Shown here piece after piece: positions 54,201 to 62,837 of a stretch of DNA of 64,000 nucleotides. Below the pieces are notes generated by a model, which saw only the letters and a program-made list of their open reading frames with translations, did no database searches and was not told where the DNA came from. Positions within the stretch are counted from its first letter, which is position 1; the number at the start of each line of letters is the position of its first letter. The translations under genes and the position numbers were made by a program. Origin of the DNA: Myxococcales bacterium (lineage in GTDB: Bacteria; Myxococcota_A; Polyangia; Polyangiales; Polyangiaceae); assembly GCA_016712525.1 (NCBI GenBank), contig JADJQX010000007.1, positions 2,790,001 to 2,854,000 on the forward strand. The letters run 5' to 3'.

Positions 54201-57200
54201 GGTCACGGGCTTCCGGAGCGGCCCCCGCGCCATGCCGGCGACGTTGCCTCCGGCGAGCGGCTACACCTACGCGGTCGACGTGTCGGTGGACGGCGTGCCC
54301 GAAGGGACCGACATCGTCTGGAACGCGCCGAACGTGCCCGTGATGTACGTCGACAATTTCTTGGGCTTGACCACGGGGACGGTGGTGCCGGTCGGGTACT
54401 ACGACCGCGCGAAATCGGCGTGGGTCGCCGAGCAAAATGGCGTCGTCGTGCAGATCACGGGCTATGCCGGGGGCCTCGCCACGGTCCTCGGAGCGAACTT
54501 GTCCACGGCCGAGCGGCAGGCTCTCGCCACCAAGTACGCGCCATCTACCCCCAAGTCCTTGTGGCGCGTCACCCTGCCGCACTTCTCCATGTGGGACTAC
54601 AACTGGGGATTCACGCCGCCAGCGGACGCGTCGCCGCCGCCCATGTCCAAGAACGACGACGGACCGAAGCCCGACGCCCCGGAGTGCAAGGGCTCGATCC
54701 TCGAGTGCGTGAACCGGGTGCTCGGCGAAGATATTCCGATCGCCGGCACGCCGTACTCGCTCCACTACCGCTCCGACCGCGCTTCGAAGGCGAATCGGAC
54801 GGTGCGCATCCCCCTCACGGAAGGCAGTCTTCCCGTCGCCCAGCCTACCCGAATCGACGTCGAGATCGAGGTGGCCGGCCAGCGGCACCTTATCTCGCGA
54901 ACGCCACCGTACGACCTCTGGGACACGTTGGAATGGACGTGGGACGGGAAGGACGCTTTCGGCTCGACGCTGGATGGCTCCGCGATCGCTACCGTGAAGG
55001 TCAAGAACGTCTATGCCGGCGTCTTGGGAACGACGGCTTCGTTTGGCCAGTTTCCATCGGGAACGTTGAACGGCAACCGTGAAAGGCGGGAAATTTATCT
55101 TGAGAACTACCGCGAAATCGTGCTCGGAGGGCGAGACGCGGCCAAGCTCGGTTTCGGGGGCTGGATGTTCTCGCCGCAGGGCATGCGAGACGAGGCACGT
55201 CGCGTCTACCTGACGGGGGAAGGACGCCGCGTTGCAGTGGGGAACAGCGCCGCCCTGGTGGCCGGGAATGGGAGCGGGAGCAACACCGATGGCGCGCCAG
55301 CCCTCGGGTCACAGATAGCCAACTACGCGGCGCTCGCGGTGTCCGGTGCTGGCAAGCTCTACTGGTACGATAGCGGGCGCATTCGAGCGCTCGAGGCCGG
55401 CGTCCTTCAGACGATCGCGGGAGGGGGACCGTGCCCGGCGGCATGGGGCCCCGGGCAGGTCGACATCGCCTCCAATAGCCTGTGCTTGGGCTACGTCTCC
55501 GCCATGGCCTTCGGGCCTGACGGTAGCCTCTACGCAGTCGAGAACGGCACGAGGCTCTTGCGCATCACGCCCGAACCCGGGGGTACGACGACGCGCCTCG
55601 CCGGACGAGAAGACGGTGCACCACGCAACCATGTGATCTCGACCCCGACATTGGCTACGACCGTTGGGCTCAGGTCGGCAGCCGGCCTTGCCTTCGACGT
55701 GGACGGGACGGTCTTGCTGGCCGAGCTCGGGGAGATCACTCGGCTCGGCGCCGACAACAAGCTGGTCCATGTGGGCGGGCAAGGGACGACAGCGTGCAGC
55801 TTCCCGCCGAGTGTTGCCACTTTCCACCCAACGGGGACCTGCCTTGCCCCAACCGGGGGTATGGCCGTGAGCCCGGAAGGCGACATCTACCTATCCGAGG
55901 CGGGTGGGAACGGCGCTTGGGTGCGCGCCCTGCGACCGTCCGGTCGTATCGAGCGCGTGCTCGGAGCGCTCGGGGGAGCCGTGCGAGGTGGTGCCTCTGC
56001 GACGGCGACGCGCTACTATGGGTCGGGCCTCCTTGCATGGTCCGAGGACGGGCTTGTCTACTCGGAGCCGAACATCCACCAGGTGCGCCGGGTGAGCCCC
56101 GACGGATATGTTCGAGAGCTTGCCGGATGGATGAATAGCACCACGATGGCAGCCTCGTCGCAGAACGACCTCAACAGCGGTCCCGACGCATGGTCGGCGA
56201 ACACGCTCTTGTCGATTCACCAGAACGCAAGCCCTATCGCGTTTGCGCCAAGCGGCGATCTCTACGCGCTCGCTCGTCGGCGCATGGGCTCCGTGTTCAT
56301 CGAGCGAATCACGGACCGAACCCCGTACTCGGTGCCCCTCGGAAGCGTCGTCCACGTCCTCGACGGCGCAGGCAGGCACATCTCCACCAAGTCGCGGGAA
56401 CGCGGGATCACCCTCGAGACCTTGGGGTACACCGACGGCCTCCTCTCGAGCGTGACCGACGCCGAAGGCCGAACGACGACCATCACGCGTGCCGGGGACA
56501 CCGTGACGATCCAAGCGCCCGACGGCAAGGTGACCACCCTCGCCCTGACGAACGGCTACCTCGACACGGTGACAGGGCCCGACGCGGCGGTCATCGACGT
56601 GACGCACGACGAGGGAGGCCTCCTGACGCACTACGTGGATCGGCGCGGAAAGGCGCACGACTTCGTGTACGACGCGCAGGGGCGCCTGTCCCGGGACCGT
56701 GGCCCCGACAGCCCGCCCGAGGGAGGGCAGACGCTCGAGGGCTCGTTCGCGAACGGCACCGGCACGGTCGTGCATCGCACCGCGCAAGGGCGCGTGAAAG
56801 TGTGGGAGCTCTCGCGTGGACCGACGGAGACGGCGCCGCAGCTCCTCGAGCGGCTCACGGTGAAACATGGCATGCCCGGTGCGCAAGAGGTGACGACGCA
56901 GGACAGCTACGCCGACATGAAAGAGGTCGTGAGCTACCCGGATGGGCGAGTGCAGACCGTGGAGCAAGAGCCCGACCCCGAGTACGGGGTGATGGGCAAG
57001 GTGAGCACGCGCACCACGGTGAAGGCGAGCCCCACGAAGACGCTGGTGTCGACGCACTCCATGGTGAAACAGCCGAACGGCTCGTTCACCGAGACGACGG
57101 TGCGCCAGTCGGACATGGCGACGACGACCCGCGAGTACAACGCATCGAACGCGAAGGAGACGCGGACGAGCGCGGAGCAGCGCGAGACGACGACGCTGAT

Positions 57201-59484
57201 GGACCCCGCCAAAGAGCGGCCCACGGCGGTGCAGGTCGGGCCGGCGAGTGGGGGCAACCCGCAGCTCTTCCCCGTGGTGTACGAATACGTGCCGAGCGGG
57301 TTGGCGGCGGGGAAGATCTTGCGCGTGACCGTGGGGACGCGTGTGACGGAGTACGCGTACGACGCGGCCGGGGAGCTTCAGAGCATCACGAAGCCGACGG
57401 GGGTGACGACGTTCGACCTCCGTGACGCGGTGGGCCGCGTGACCCAGCTCACGATGCCCGGGAGCCGCGTGTTGCAGACGACGTACGACGGCGAGGGGAA
57501 CGCGGTGTCGGTGATCCCGCCGGGTGGGATGTCGCACGGGTTCGGGTACTCGGACGCAGGTCCGTTGGCGTCGTACACGGCGCCCGCGGCCGGAGCGACG
57601 CCGCGCACGACGGAGTACACGTACGACCAAGACGAGCTCCTGGCGAACGTGACGTCGACCGATGCAAGGTACAACAAGACGGTGACCCGAGACGGCCTTG
57701 GTCGAGTGACGGGCGTCCAGTGGGGCACACCGCCAACACGGACCTTGGCGTTCACGTACGCGAACGGGCACGAGACGAGCGCCAACGTGACCAGCAGCGG
57801 GATGACCCTCTCGCGCACGTACGATGGGAGCCTGCTCTCGGCGGAGACGCAGAAGGTCTCGACGACCGCGACGCCGGTGACGCTCTCGCGCACGTACGAC
57901 ACGAGCCTTCGCCTCGCGGAGCTGAAGCTCACGGAAGGCTCCAACGAGGAGAAGCTCACCTACGGGTACGACAAGGACGACCTGGTGACGTCCCTGAGGC
58001 GTACGGGCGCGTCGAACGCGAATAGTCTGATGCTGACGCGGAGCGCGACAGGCGGATTCCTGATGTCGGCGGACATCGGGACCCCGACCATCCTCCGGGA
58101 GGAAGTGACGTACGACGGATGGGGAGCGCCGACGGAAATACGAGGCAAGTGGGGCGGCGCGGGCATGGGGCAGATTGGCCTCACGTACGACGCGGCGGGG
58201 CGAGTGGTGCAGAAGATCGAGGCCTACGCGTTCCCGGTGCTGGAGCCTGCGATGCCGAACATGTCGAACGAGACGTGGTCGTACACGTACGACGCGGCGG
58301 GGCGGCTCGAGTCGGCGACGGAGATCCCGTCGGCGCCGAGGGTGTACACCTACGACGCGCGAGGGAACCGAAACGTGACGGTGGTCGACGAGCAAGACCG
58401 CGCGACGCAAGTGGGCGCGCCCGGGCAGCCGGACTACACGTTCTACACGTACGACGCGCACGGCAACGTGGCGACGCGCATCGTAGGCGGCACCACGCAC
58501 ACCTACACGTGGGACGGTGAAGGCAGCCTGCTCGGGGTTGCCGGCACTACGCCGGGTACGATCACGTACGACGTGGACGCGAAGGGCCGGCGCGTGGGGA
58601 AGCGCGTGAATGGCACCCTCGAGCGGCAGTGGATGTACGACGGTCAGCTCCGCATCGTGGCGGAGGTGGTCTACGCGAGCCCCGTGCGCTACCGTGTGTA
58701 CGGTTACGTGCCCGAGCGCCACCTGCCGGTGCTCATGCTGGAGAAGGTAAGTGGCGCCGAGGCGCAGTATCGCATCTACGGCGATCACCTGGGGAGCTTG
58801 AGGGCGGTGGTACGAGTCTCGGACGGAAAGGCGATTCAAACGATGCGCCACGGCCCCTGGGGCGAAGTGGAGGACGACAGCGTAGCGAGCACCTTCTCGA
58901 GGGTGCCCTTCGGGTTCGCGGGGGGTATCTACGATGAGAAGACGGGTCTCGTGCGCTTCGGGGCACGCGAGTACGACGCGAGGACCGGAAGGTGGTTGAG
59001 CAAGGACGAGGCGCGCTTTGGGGGTGGGGAGAATTTCTTCGAGTATGCTGGGGGGGATCCGGTCAACCGGGTGGACTTGGACGGAAGAAGCCCGTCCGTA
59101 CTCCGGATCATCTTCTGCTCGATGATGTTTTCGTCTTCCCCCACGCTTTACCATCTGTGCGTCGGAGACGGCGATCGTTCCGCACCCGATGGAGGAACCG
59201 GTGGGAGTGGCGGCGGTGGCTCTGGCCCGGGCGGGGGCGATGGCGACGCTGGACCCGGGCAAGGTGCAGCCGTACCACCTGGTGGCGGCGGTGGCGGATT
59301 TCGCGACCCCGCACCCAACCCGTCCCCGTGCGCCAGGTTCACCATGGGCATGCAAAGGATGATTTGCTGCAACAACGTATGCACTGGCAAACACCCTGAG
59401 ACCCCTCCCTCGTGTGTACCGGCGCCGCCGAAAAGTCCAGAGGAAAAGGCCTGTGTCGACGGATGTATGAAGAACCCTTACTAA
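51235..59484 (+). CDS. Giant RHS/YD-repeat lipoprotein with variable Cys-rich tip
   Basis: A 2749-residue lipoprotein (lipobox Cys17, VVLVAC), so it should be anchored in the envelope. Approximate order: Kelch-like blades 288-618 (WHTATKLPGGDNILVAGG); a Cys-rich module 626-775; a carboxypeptidase-regulatory-like segment 828-938; the RHS entry region from 1113; NHL-like blades 1305-1695 (AMAFGPDGSLYAVENG); YD repeats 1698-2580; and the RHS core 2571-2620 (GAREYDARTGRW ... DPVNRVDLDG). After the core come 129 residues unrelated to the repeats: a hydrophobic patch, a Gly/Pro linker and eight or so Cys ending CVDGCMKNPY. In RHS proteins this position carries a toxin or effector. The tip and the next gene have a lower GC content than the YD region. 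A toxic activity is not shown by any motif. Confidence 0.88.
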   Translation: MSKLVKALLGAVVLVACASGGLDQGTPVEVASVELAVVAPTALPSGMGNRLTKTCSASFPAGVERMLFGASGAPQALKDPKRVVPAGSGAPPRVVGTAIPVPTKPEHQGRVATIEVGARANGSSTLTSPDGAMQIGVALRGAKSVAAQASDGLVVYPGGHDAGDVVVRPREDGAEDWLLLTRPPPGGSIAYDVTLTKGVAAVRKVENTVELLDAGGVPRLRMAPPSLVDDDCQTVPVDVTVTGCTVESSAEPPRGKPHPAPAAPSCRVALSWRSAGVKYPAALDPVWSSTTSMSVPRAWHTATKLPGGDNILVAGGLSSPGYVVQSSAEVYDATSGVWVATGSMATARYTHGASAFSDGAVIVAGGLDGVGAPTGSVEIYAGGTWTTKAPLAAPVAGNTVDVFAGDWVYIGGGYVSAFGTLYSTAVTAAYYRPGNFYASTPAFASTRGWHSSVVGSDGIYFFGGEQYTGGATTYLSNVDRYVWGSNVLASHAAMPVARSKAAAAAFSAGASVLVAGGENGSGAVDKVSTAPVPGTSSWTARPVMPSGRVWGKVAVRSTGPIVTGGYAGSTVLGSVTLYERPEVAFAGPAMGTARYAHTATALSDDRVIVAGGVTSTGYSTTSVEVLTPDTCTTPAECDDGNPCTDDACVANRCTNVAKPPAAVCNDDGNACNGVSTCGVNGVCSQTTNPVNEPCGTCDPATGAVATKPSGSICASPAGSCQVSARCNGAGVTAASCIGLPAPDGTACGGDLCGSGPNGPRVCRGGECKVATAGLASLQSSDPCTTTTCDSARGLVTTRTPGCGVENPAPPAPTGLPTTFAETTEFLTQQGGQTGVVLDPQRRAVLRGYVRALDTGGVATSTPVTVAVKGHAGWGSTASLAADGAWALAVEGGGDLVVTFSAPGYITAERQVRTKWNRYTVLDDVALVAREPAHTVTISPTAYTFASGAEHGGGLGQNDGNAKRTATVFFPPNATGQNLPGSTFDLRITEVTGFRSGPRAMPATLPPASGYTYAVDVSVDGVPEGTDIVWNAPNVPVMYVDNFLGLTTGTVVPVGYYDRAKSAWVAEQNGVVVQITGYAGGLATVLGANLSTAERQALATKYAPSTPKSLWRVTLPHFSMWDYNWGFTPPADASPPPMSKNDDGPKPDAPECKGSILECVNRVLGEDIPIAGTPYSLHYRSDRASKANRTVRIPLTEGSLPVAQPTRIDVEIEVAGQRHLISRTPPYDLWDTLEWTWDGKDAFGSTLDGSAIATVKVKNVYAGVLGTTASFGQFPSGTLNGNRERREIYLENYREIVLGGRDAAKLGFGGWMFSPQGMRDEARRVYLTGEGRRVAVGNSAALVAGNGSGSNTDGAPALGSQIANYAALAVSGAGKLYWYDSGRIRALEAGVLQTIAGGGPCPAAWGPGQVDIASNSLCLGYVSAMAFGPDGSLYAVENGTRLLRITPEPGGTTTRLAGREDGAPRNHVISTPTLATTVGLRSAAGLAFDVDGTVLLAELGEITRLGADNKLVHVGGQGTTACSFPPSVATFHPTGTCLAPTGGMAVSPEGDIYLSEAGGNGAWVRALRPSGRIERVLGALGGAVRGGASATATRYYGSGLLAWSEDGLVYSEPNIHQVRRVSPDGYVRELAGWMNSTTMAASSQNDLNSGPDAWSANTLLSIHQNASPIAFAPSGDLYALARRRMGSVFIERITDRTPYSVPLGSVVHVLDGAGRHISTKSRERGITLETLGYTDGLLSSVTDAEGRTTTITRAGDTVTIQAPDGKVTTLALTNGYLDTVTGPDAAVIDVTHDEGGLLTHYVDRRGKAHDFVYDAQGRLSRDRGPDSPPEGGQTLEGSFANGTGTVVHRTAQGRVKVWELSRGPTETAPQLLERLTVKHGMPGAQEVTTQDSYADMKEVVSYPDGRVQTVEQEPDPEYGVMGKVSTRTTVKASPTKTLVSTHSMVKQPNGSFTETTVRQSDMATTTREYNASNAKETRTSAEQRETTTLMDPAKERPTAVQVGPASGGNPQLFPVVYEYVPSGLAAGKILRVTVGTRVTEYAYDAAGELQSITKPTGVTTFDLRDAVGRVTQLTMPGSRVLQTTYDGEGNAVSVIPPGGMSHGFGYSDAGPLASYTAPAAGATPRTTEYTYDQDELLANVTSTDARYNKTVTRDGLGRVTGVQWGTPPTRTLAFTYANGHETSANVTSSGMTLSRTYDGSLLSAETQKVSTTATPVTLSRTYDTSLRLAELKLTEGSNEEKLTYGYDKDDLVTSLRRTGASNANSLMLTRSATGGFLMSADIGTPTILREEVTYDGWGAPTEIRGKWGGAGMGQIGLTYDAAGRVVQKIEAYAFPVLEPAMPNMSNETWSYTYDAAGRLESATEIPSAPRVYTYDARGNRNVTVVDEQDRATQVGAPGQPDYTFYTYDAHGNVATRIVGGTTHTYTWDGEGSLLGVAGTTPGTITYDVDAKGRRVGKRVNGTLERQWMYDGQLRIVAEVVYASPVRYRVYGYVPERHLPVLMLEKVSGAEAQYRIYGDHLGSLRAVVRVSDGKAIQTMRHGPWGEVEDDSVASTFSRVPFGFAGGIYDEKTGLVRFGAREYDARTGRWLSKDEARFGGGENFFEYAGGDPVNRVDLDGRSPSVLRIIFCSMMFSSSPTLYHLCVGDGDRSAPDGGTGGSGGGGSGPGGGDGDAGPGQGAAVPPGGGGGGFRDPAPNPSPCARFTMGMQRMICCNNVCTGKHPETPPSCVPAPPKSPEEKACVDGCMKNPY

Positions 59485-59503
59485 GTGAGTGTGCGTGGTG
59501 ACT

Positions 59504-59773
59504 ATGGAGCCCGACGACGCCCAGCAAGATCTTGCTATTTACCTGTTGTGGAACAAGAGATTTGACGAGGCACTTGCCCTGGTCGAGCGCTGGAGTTCGT
59601 GGCCTGTTGACGCAGTGGGTCTGTGGGTTGTGTTGGAATGCTACTTCAGTTCCAGACGAAGCGAAGCGGTCCCGATACTCGAGCACTTTCTGCGGCAGTC
59701 TACGTTTCCGCGAGAGGACGATGTGGCCCACATTCATAAAATGCTAGTCGAGGCGAGAACATTTCCGGGGTAG
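59504..59773 (+). CDS. Small protein behind the RHS tip, candidate immunity or partner
   Basis: An 89-residue helical protein whose start (ATG 59504; GTG 59489 also possible) lies 19 bases after the RHS stop. It reads as two or three helix pairs: an acidic first helix, AIYLLWNKRFDEALALVERW, then AVGLWVVLECYFSS and AVPILEHFLRQS. That spacing resembles TPR-like hairpins. Codon use differs from neighbours (CTA, TTG, CTT, ATT are frequent), and GC is visibly lower. Position and size are those of an immunity protein for an RHS-type toxin, but no immunity family is recognised. It could equally be a chaperone for the tip. Confidence 0.65.
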   Translation: MEPDDAQQDLAIYLLWNKRFDEALALVERWSSWPVDAVGLWVVLECYFSSRRSEAVPILEHFLRQSTFPREDDVAHIHKMLVEARTFPG

Positions 59774-59801
59774 GCCTGGTGTCAAGTGATCCCGGCCTAC
59801 C
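59769..59801. terminator. Hairpin at the end of the small partner gene
   Basis: GGTAGGCC (59769-59776) and GGCCTACC (59794-59801) form a perfect 8-bp stem that includes the TAG stop codon at 59771. The 17-base loop and missing T run make it a weak terminator candidate. Confidence 0.4.
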
Positions 59802-59879
59802 TGGCCCTCAAGGCCCCCGAAACGCGCCGACACCCCTCCCGCCCCCCCAAAGACACCCGCCCCCATTCGGAAGGCTCCC

Positions 59880-62456
59880 ATGAACCTGTTTCGCCCCAAG
59901 CTCGCACGCCTTCCGCTATTCTGCCTCCTTCTCCTCGCGTGCGGAGGCGAGGTCGCCCCGAGCCCAAGCCCGGACGCGGGCGCCGTCGTTATGCCCGTGG
60001 ACCTTCGCCCCGTCACCATGGTGTCGGCCACGAACGACCTTGCGGACGCCGTTCGTGTGACGTGGGAGGCTCCGAGCGCGTCGGTGAGCGGTTACCGTGT
60101 GCTGCGGGATGGCGTCGAGGTGGGGCGCGTGGCGGCGGGGGTGACCTCGTACGAGGACAAGGCGGCGCCCGCGGCTTCGTTGCTCGCGCCGAAGGCGGAG
60201 GCGAGCCAGGGGAACGATCGCGCCGGCATCAAGGTCACGTGGACCCCGACGGCGACGAGCGGCGTGCCCGCGGTCTCCACGTACGCAGTGGTGGCCGTGT
60301 ACGGGGCAGAAGAGGCCCGGCCCTCCGAGGGGAAGAAGGGCAGTCGCACGGGCGTCGTCACGGGGTACGAGGTGACGCGTGGCGACGGCAAGGTGTTCAA
60401 GCTCGGGCTCGAAGCGCGAGAGCTCTTGGACGTGGACGCGCCGCGCGCGAAGGCCGCATTCGGCGCCCCCATGGCCGAGGGACACGCGCCGACGTCCACG
60501 GTGCGCCTCAGCTTCATGGCGCTGCCCACGCTGACGCCGCCCGCGTCGGCGAGCTACCGGGTGCGGGCGCTCGCCGGGGCCACGGTGGGCGCGTCGTCTC
60601 CCTCGGTCACGGGGGTGCGTGGGGCGGGAATCGCGAACGAGGTCGACATTCAATGGCAGCGCTCGTCGGACACGACGCCGACCGGCTTCACCGACCTCCC
60701 CGGGGTGACCGGCCTCTCGTGGTACGACCGCACGGCGCCCACGACGGTACGGCACTTCCGCGCCCGCACCGCGAGCGACTGGGTGGAGCCCGCCGCATCC
60801 GCTTCGGCGACCGCCTCGGCCACGCGATGGAAGCAAGTCGAGTCCGCCGGACTGTCCCAGACATTCTGCGGCATCACGCACGAAAATCGGTTAATGTGTT
60901 GGGCGTACAAGTACACGTACATAGAACCGACGACAACGAAGTACGACAGGCTGGTCGGAGCTCAGGGCAAAATGGCGTGTGCTCGCCGCATGGTCGACCA
61001 CACGGTCGACTGCTGGGGGCCGACTGCCGGGGCTCCAGCCCAGCTGGTGCTCTCGACCCCCGTAGCACAGCTCGCCGCAGGCCCGACCGCCGTGTGCGGC
61101 CTCCGCGAGAGCGACGGCTCTATCGTATGCTCCGACTACTTGGGAGCGCCCCTAAGTGGGCCAACATCGTCGGAGGCGTATTCCAGTGTAAGTGTCGGAG
61201 AGGCGAACGTCTGCGGGGTTCGCACGAGAGACGGAGGAATCGACTGCTTCCTGTTGTCGAATGCGCCCCCATGGGGAAAGCCGCTCTCGTTCCCGGGCGG
61301 CCCGTTTGCTTCGGTCATCATGTACGCGTACAGTTCGACCGAGTTACTATGCGCGATCGAGTCCGCGACCTCTCTACTAAGGTGCTCAGATCCTGTCGCG
61401 CCGAGGTTCGACCCGGCGACTCCCGTTCGAGAAGCTCGCTTTGTTGGTTATAGGCTTCAGGGAATCCGAAAGGGCGACGGAGTCGTCGTCTATCCCGGAG
61501 GGGAGCTAAGTCGGTCGGGCACTGTGTACCAAGGCTTGTCGGGCGTCAATAACCGAATAGAAGACAGCTCATGCGCTTTGGCCCCAGACGGCCGCATTCG
61601 ATGTTGGCGCTTGGGAGGCTATATGGGGGTCGAGGCAGTCGACGAGCTCGAGGGCTCGTACACCGCGACAGTGGGAAGCCACATCTCGGCCTGCGGGATA
61701 CGGAAGGCCGACGGTCAGCTCGAATGCACAGGCTCGGTCGCGTTCTTCCGCGATTTGCCTGGCGATAGGCACGTCAAGATTGCCGGGTGGGTCAATCGTT
61801 TCGTCGCGATCGAAGCTTCGACAGGTAGGCTCCGGTGGGTGGCGGCAAATGCGGCATACGCAGTAGCTCAGGCGTTGCCCGTTGGGGCATATACGGACAC
61901 GACGGATTTCTGCGCCATACGCGCGAGCGACGGGCACCCCGTTTGCTGGGAGTCCCCGCTCGACTCGACTGCCCCGCCGGTGCCCATGGGGGCTCTCGCA
62001 TCCGTGCGCCCCTTGGAGTGGAGGTCGGCATGCGGGGTTCGCACTCGCGACAACAAGGTCCAATGCTGGGGGCTACCGGGTGTGATTGCCGAGCCGATTC
62101 CCGACACCGTCGAGATGAAGCTCGCCCTTGCGTCGGGCGACTCCACCGGGTACGTCTGCGCCATCCGTGCGGCGGACCATAGGGTCGTTTGTTACCCACG
62201 GGACTCAAGCTCGGGGCCCGGGCCGCGCGAGCCCTTCCCCGACCAGGTTCGAGATTTCGGCTTCGACTCGAGCGACATAAGCATGGCGTCGTACGCCATT
62301 CGGCGGGACGACCATACTGTCTTGTACGTCGATTGGGACGGCACCCGCTACTCGAGCACCGAACGCTTCGCGACGTGGAGCGCCAGGGACGCATGCGGAC
62401 TTCGCGAAAACGACGGCAAATTCGTGTGCGTCTGGGGCGACGTGCCGATTCGCTGA
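59880..62456 (+). CDS. FN3/RCC1-repeat-like lipoprotein
   Basis: An 858-residue lipoprotein with a GGAAGG ribosome binding site five bases before ATG and lipobox Cys21 (LLLLAC). Residues 45-330 look like two fibronectin type III-like domains (VRVTWEAPSASVSGYRVLRDG). From about residue 320 on, a Cys/Trp repeat of the form C-G-I/V-R...G...C-W recurs eight or more times (FCGITHENRLMCWAY, CGVRTRDGGIDCF, CGVRTRDNKVQCWG), as in RCC1-like propellers. The second half has clearly lower GC and uses TTA codons, which are otherwise very rare here. It likely binds a surface or extracellular ligand and lies just downstream of the RHS locus. Confidence 0.75.
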   Translation: MNLFRPKLARLPLFCLLLLACGGEVAPSPSPDAGAVVMPVDLRPVTMVSATNDLADAVRVTWEAPSASVSGYRVLRDGVEVGRVAAGVTSYEDKAAPAASLLAPKAEASQGNDRAGIKVTWTPTATSGVPAVSTYAVVAVYGAEEARPSEGKKGSRTGVVTGYEVTRGDGKVFKLGLEARELLDVDAPRAKAAFGAPMAEGHAPTSTVRLSFMALPTLTPPASASYRVRALAGATVGASSPSVTGVRGAGIANEVDIQWQRSSDTTPTGFTDLPGVTGLSWYDRTAPTTVRHFRARTASDWVEPAASASATASATRWKQVESAGLSQTFCGITHENRLMCWAYKYTYIEPTTTKYDRLVGAQGKMACARRMVDHTVDCWGPTAGAPAQLVLSTPVAQLAAGPTAVCGLRESDGSIVCSDYLGAPLSGPTSSEAYSSVSVGEANVCGVRTRDGGIDCFLLSNAPPWGKPLSFPGGPFASVIMYAYSSTELLCAIESATSLLRCSDPVAPRFDPATPVREARFVGYRLQGIRKGDGVVVYPGGELSRSGTVYQGLSGVNNRIEDSSCALAPDGRIRCWRLGGYMGVEAVDELEGSYTATVGSHISACGIRKADGQLECTGSVAFFRDLPGDRHVKIAGWVNRFVAIEASTGRLRWVAANAAYAVAQALPVGAYTDTTDFCAIRASDGHPVCWESPLDSTAPPVPMGALASVRPLEWRSACGVRTRDNKVQCWGLPGVIAEPIPDTVEMKLALASGDSTGYVCAIRAADHRVVCYPRDSSSGPGPREPFPDQVRDFGFDSSDISMASYAIRRDDHTVLYVDWDGTRYSSTERFATWSARDACGLRENDGKFVCVWGDVPIR

Positions 62457-62597
62457 CGCGCGCCTCGATCTGGGAGGGCGCTTCGGTGTGTGCAACGCCT
62501 TCCCACGGCCGCGCGCGAGCCCCCTCCGCGAGCCCGTTCGGCACGCCCCCAACTCCCGCGCTTGCATTTCCACCACACCTCGTGAACCCTTCGGCCA

Positions 62598-62783
62598 CCC
62601 TTAACAGCCTGTTGATTTTTCGGACCGAGGCCGTTCGACGTCCGCGCCCGAACGCCAAGGCGCGATCCGAGGAGCGCGCGGAACCTACTTCTGTAGGTGA
62701 GCACGCACCGCAGGATTGCAACGAAGGCGGTCGGGATGCGGCGGCGAGCGGTCGACGGGAGAAAATCAACAGGCTGTTAAGGG
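62598..62783 (+). mobile_element. 186-bp element with 22-bp perfect terminal inverted repeats
   Basis: The ends 62598-62619 and 62762-62783 are exact inverted copies over 22 bases (CCCTTAACAGCCTGTTGATT at the outer left). Between them lie about 142 bases without a gene. The interior matches most of 44833-45113 in the opposite orientation. The size, perfect ends and lack of a transposase fit a non-autonomous MITE-like or large palindromic repeat. The window is too short to see target-site duplication clearly. Confidence 0.85.
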
Positions 62784-62837
62784 GGCAACACCGGGCGCCT
62801 CAAATCGAGAGCGTTCGTGGAGAGACGGGAGGAAGGC

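Noticed and set aside
55891..59394. 1167-codon open frame antisense to the RHS gene
   Set aside because: Shadow of the repeated YD region; Arg/His/Val-rich with no start signal or family feature.
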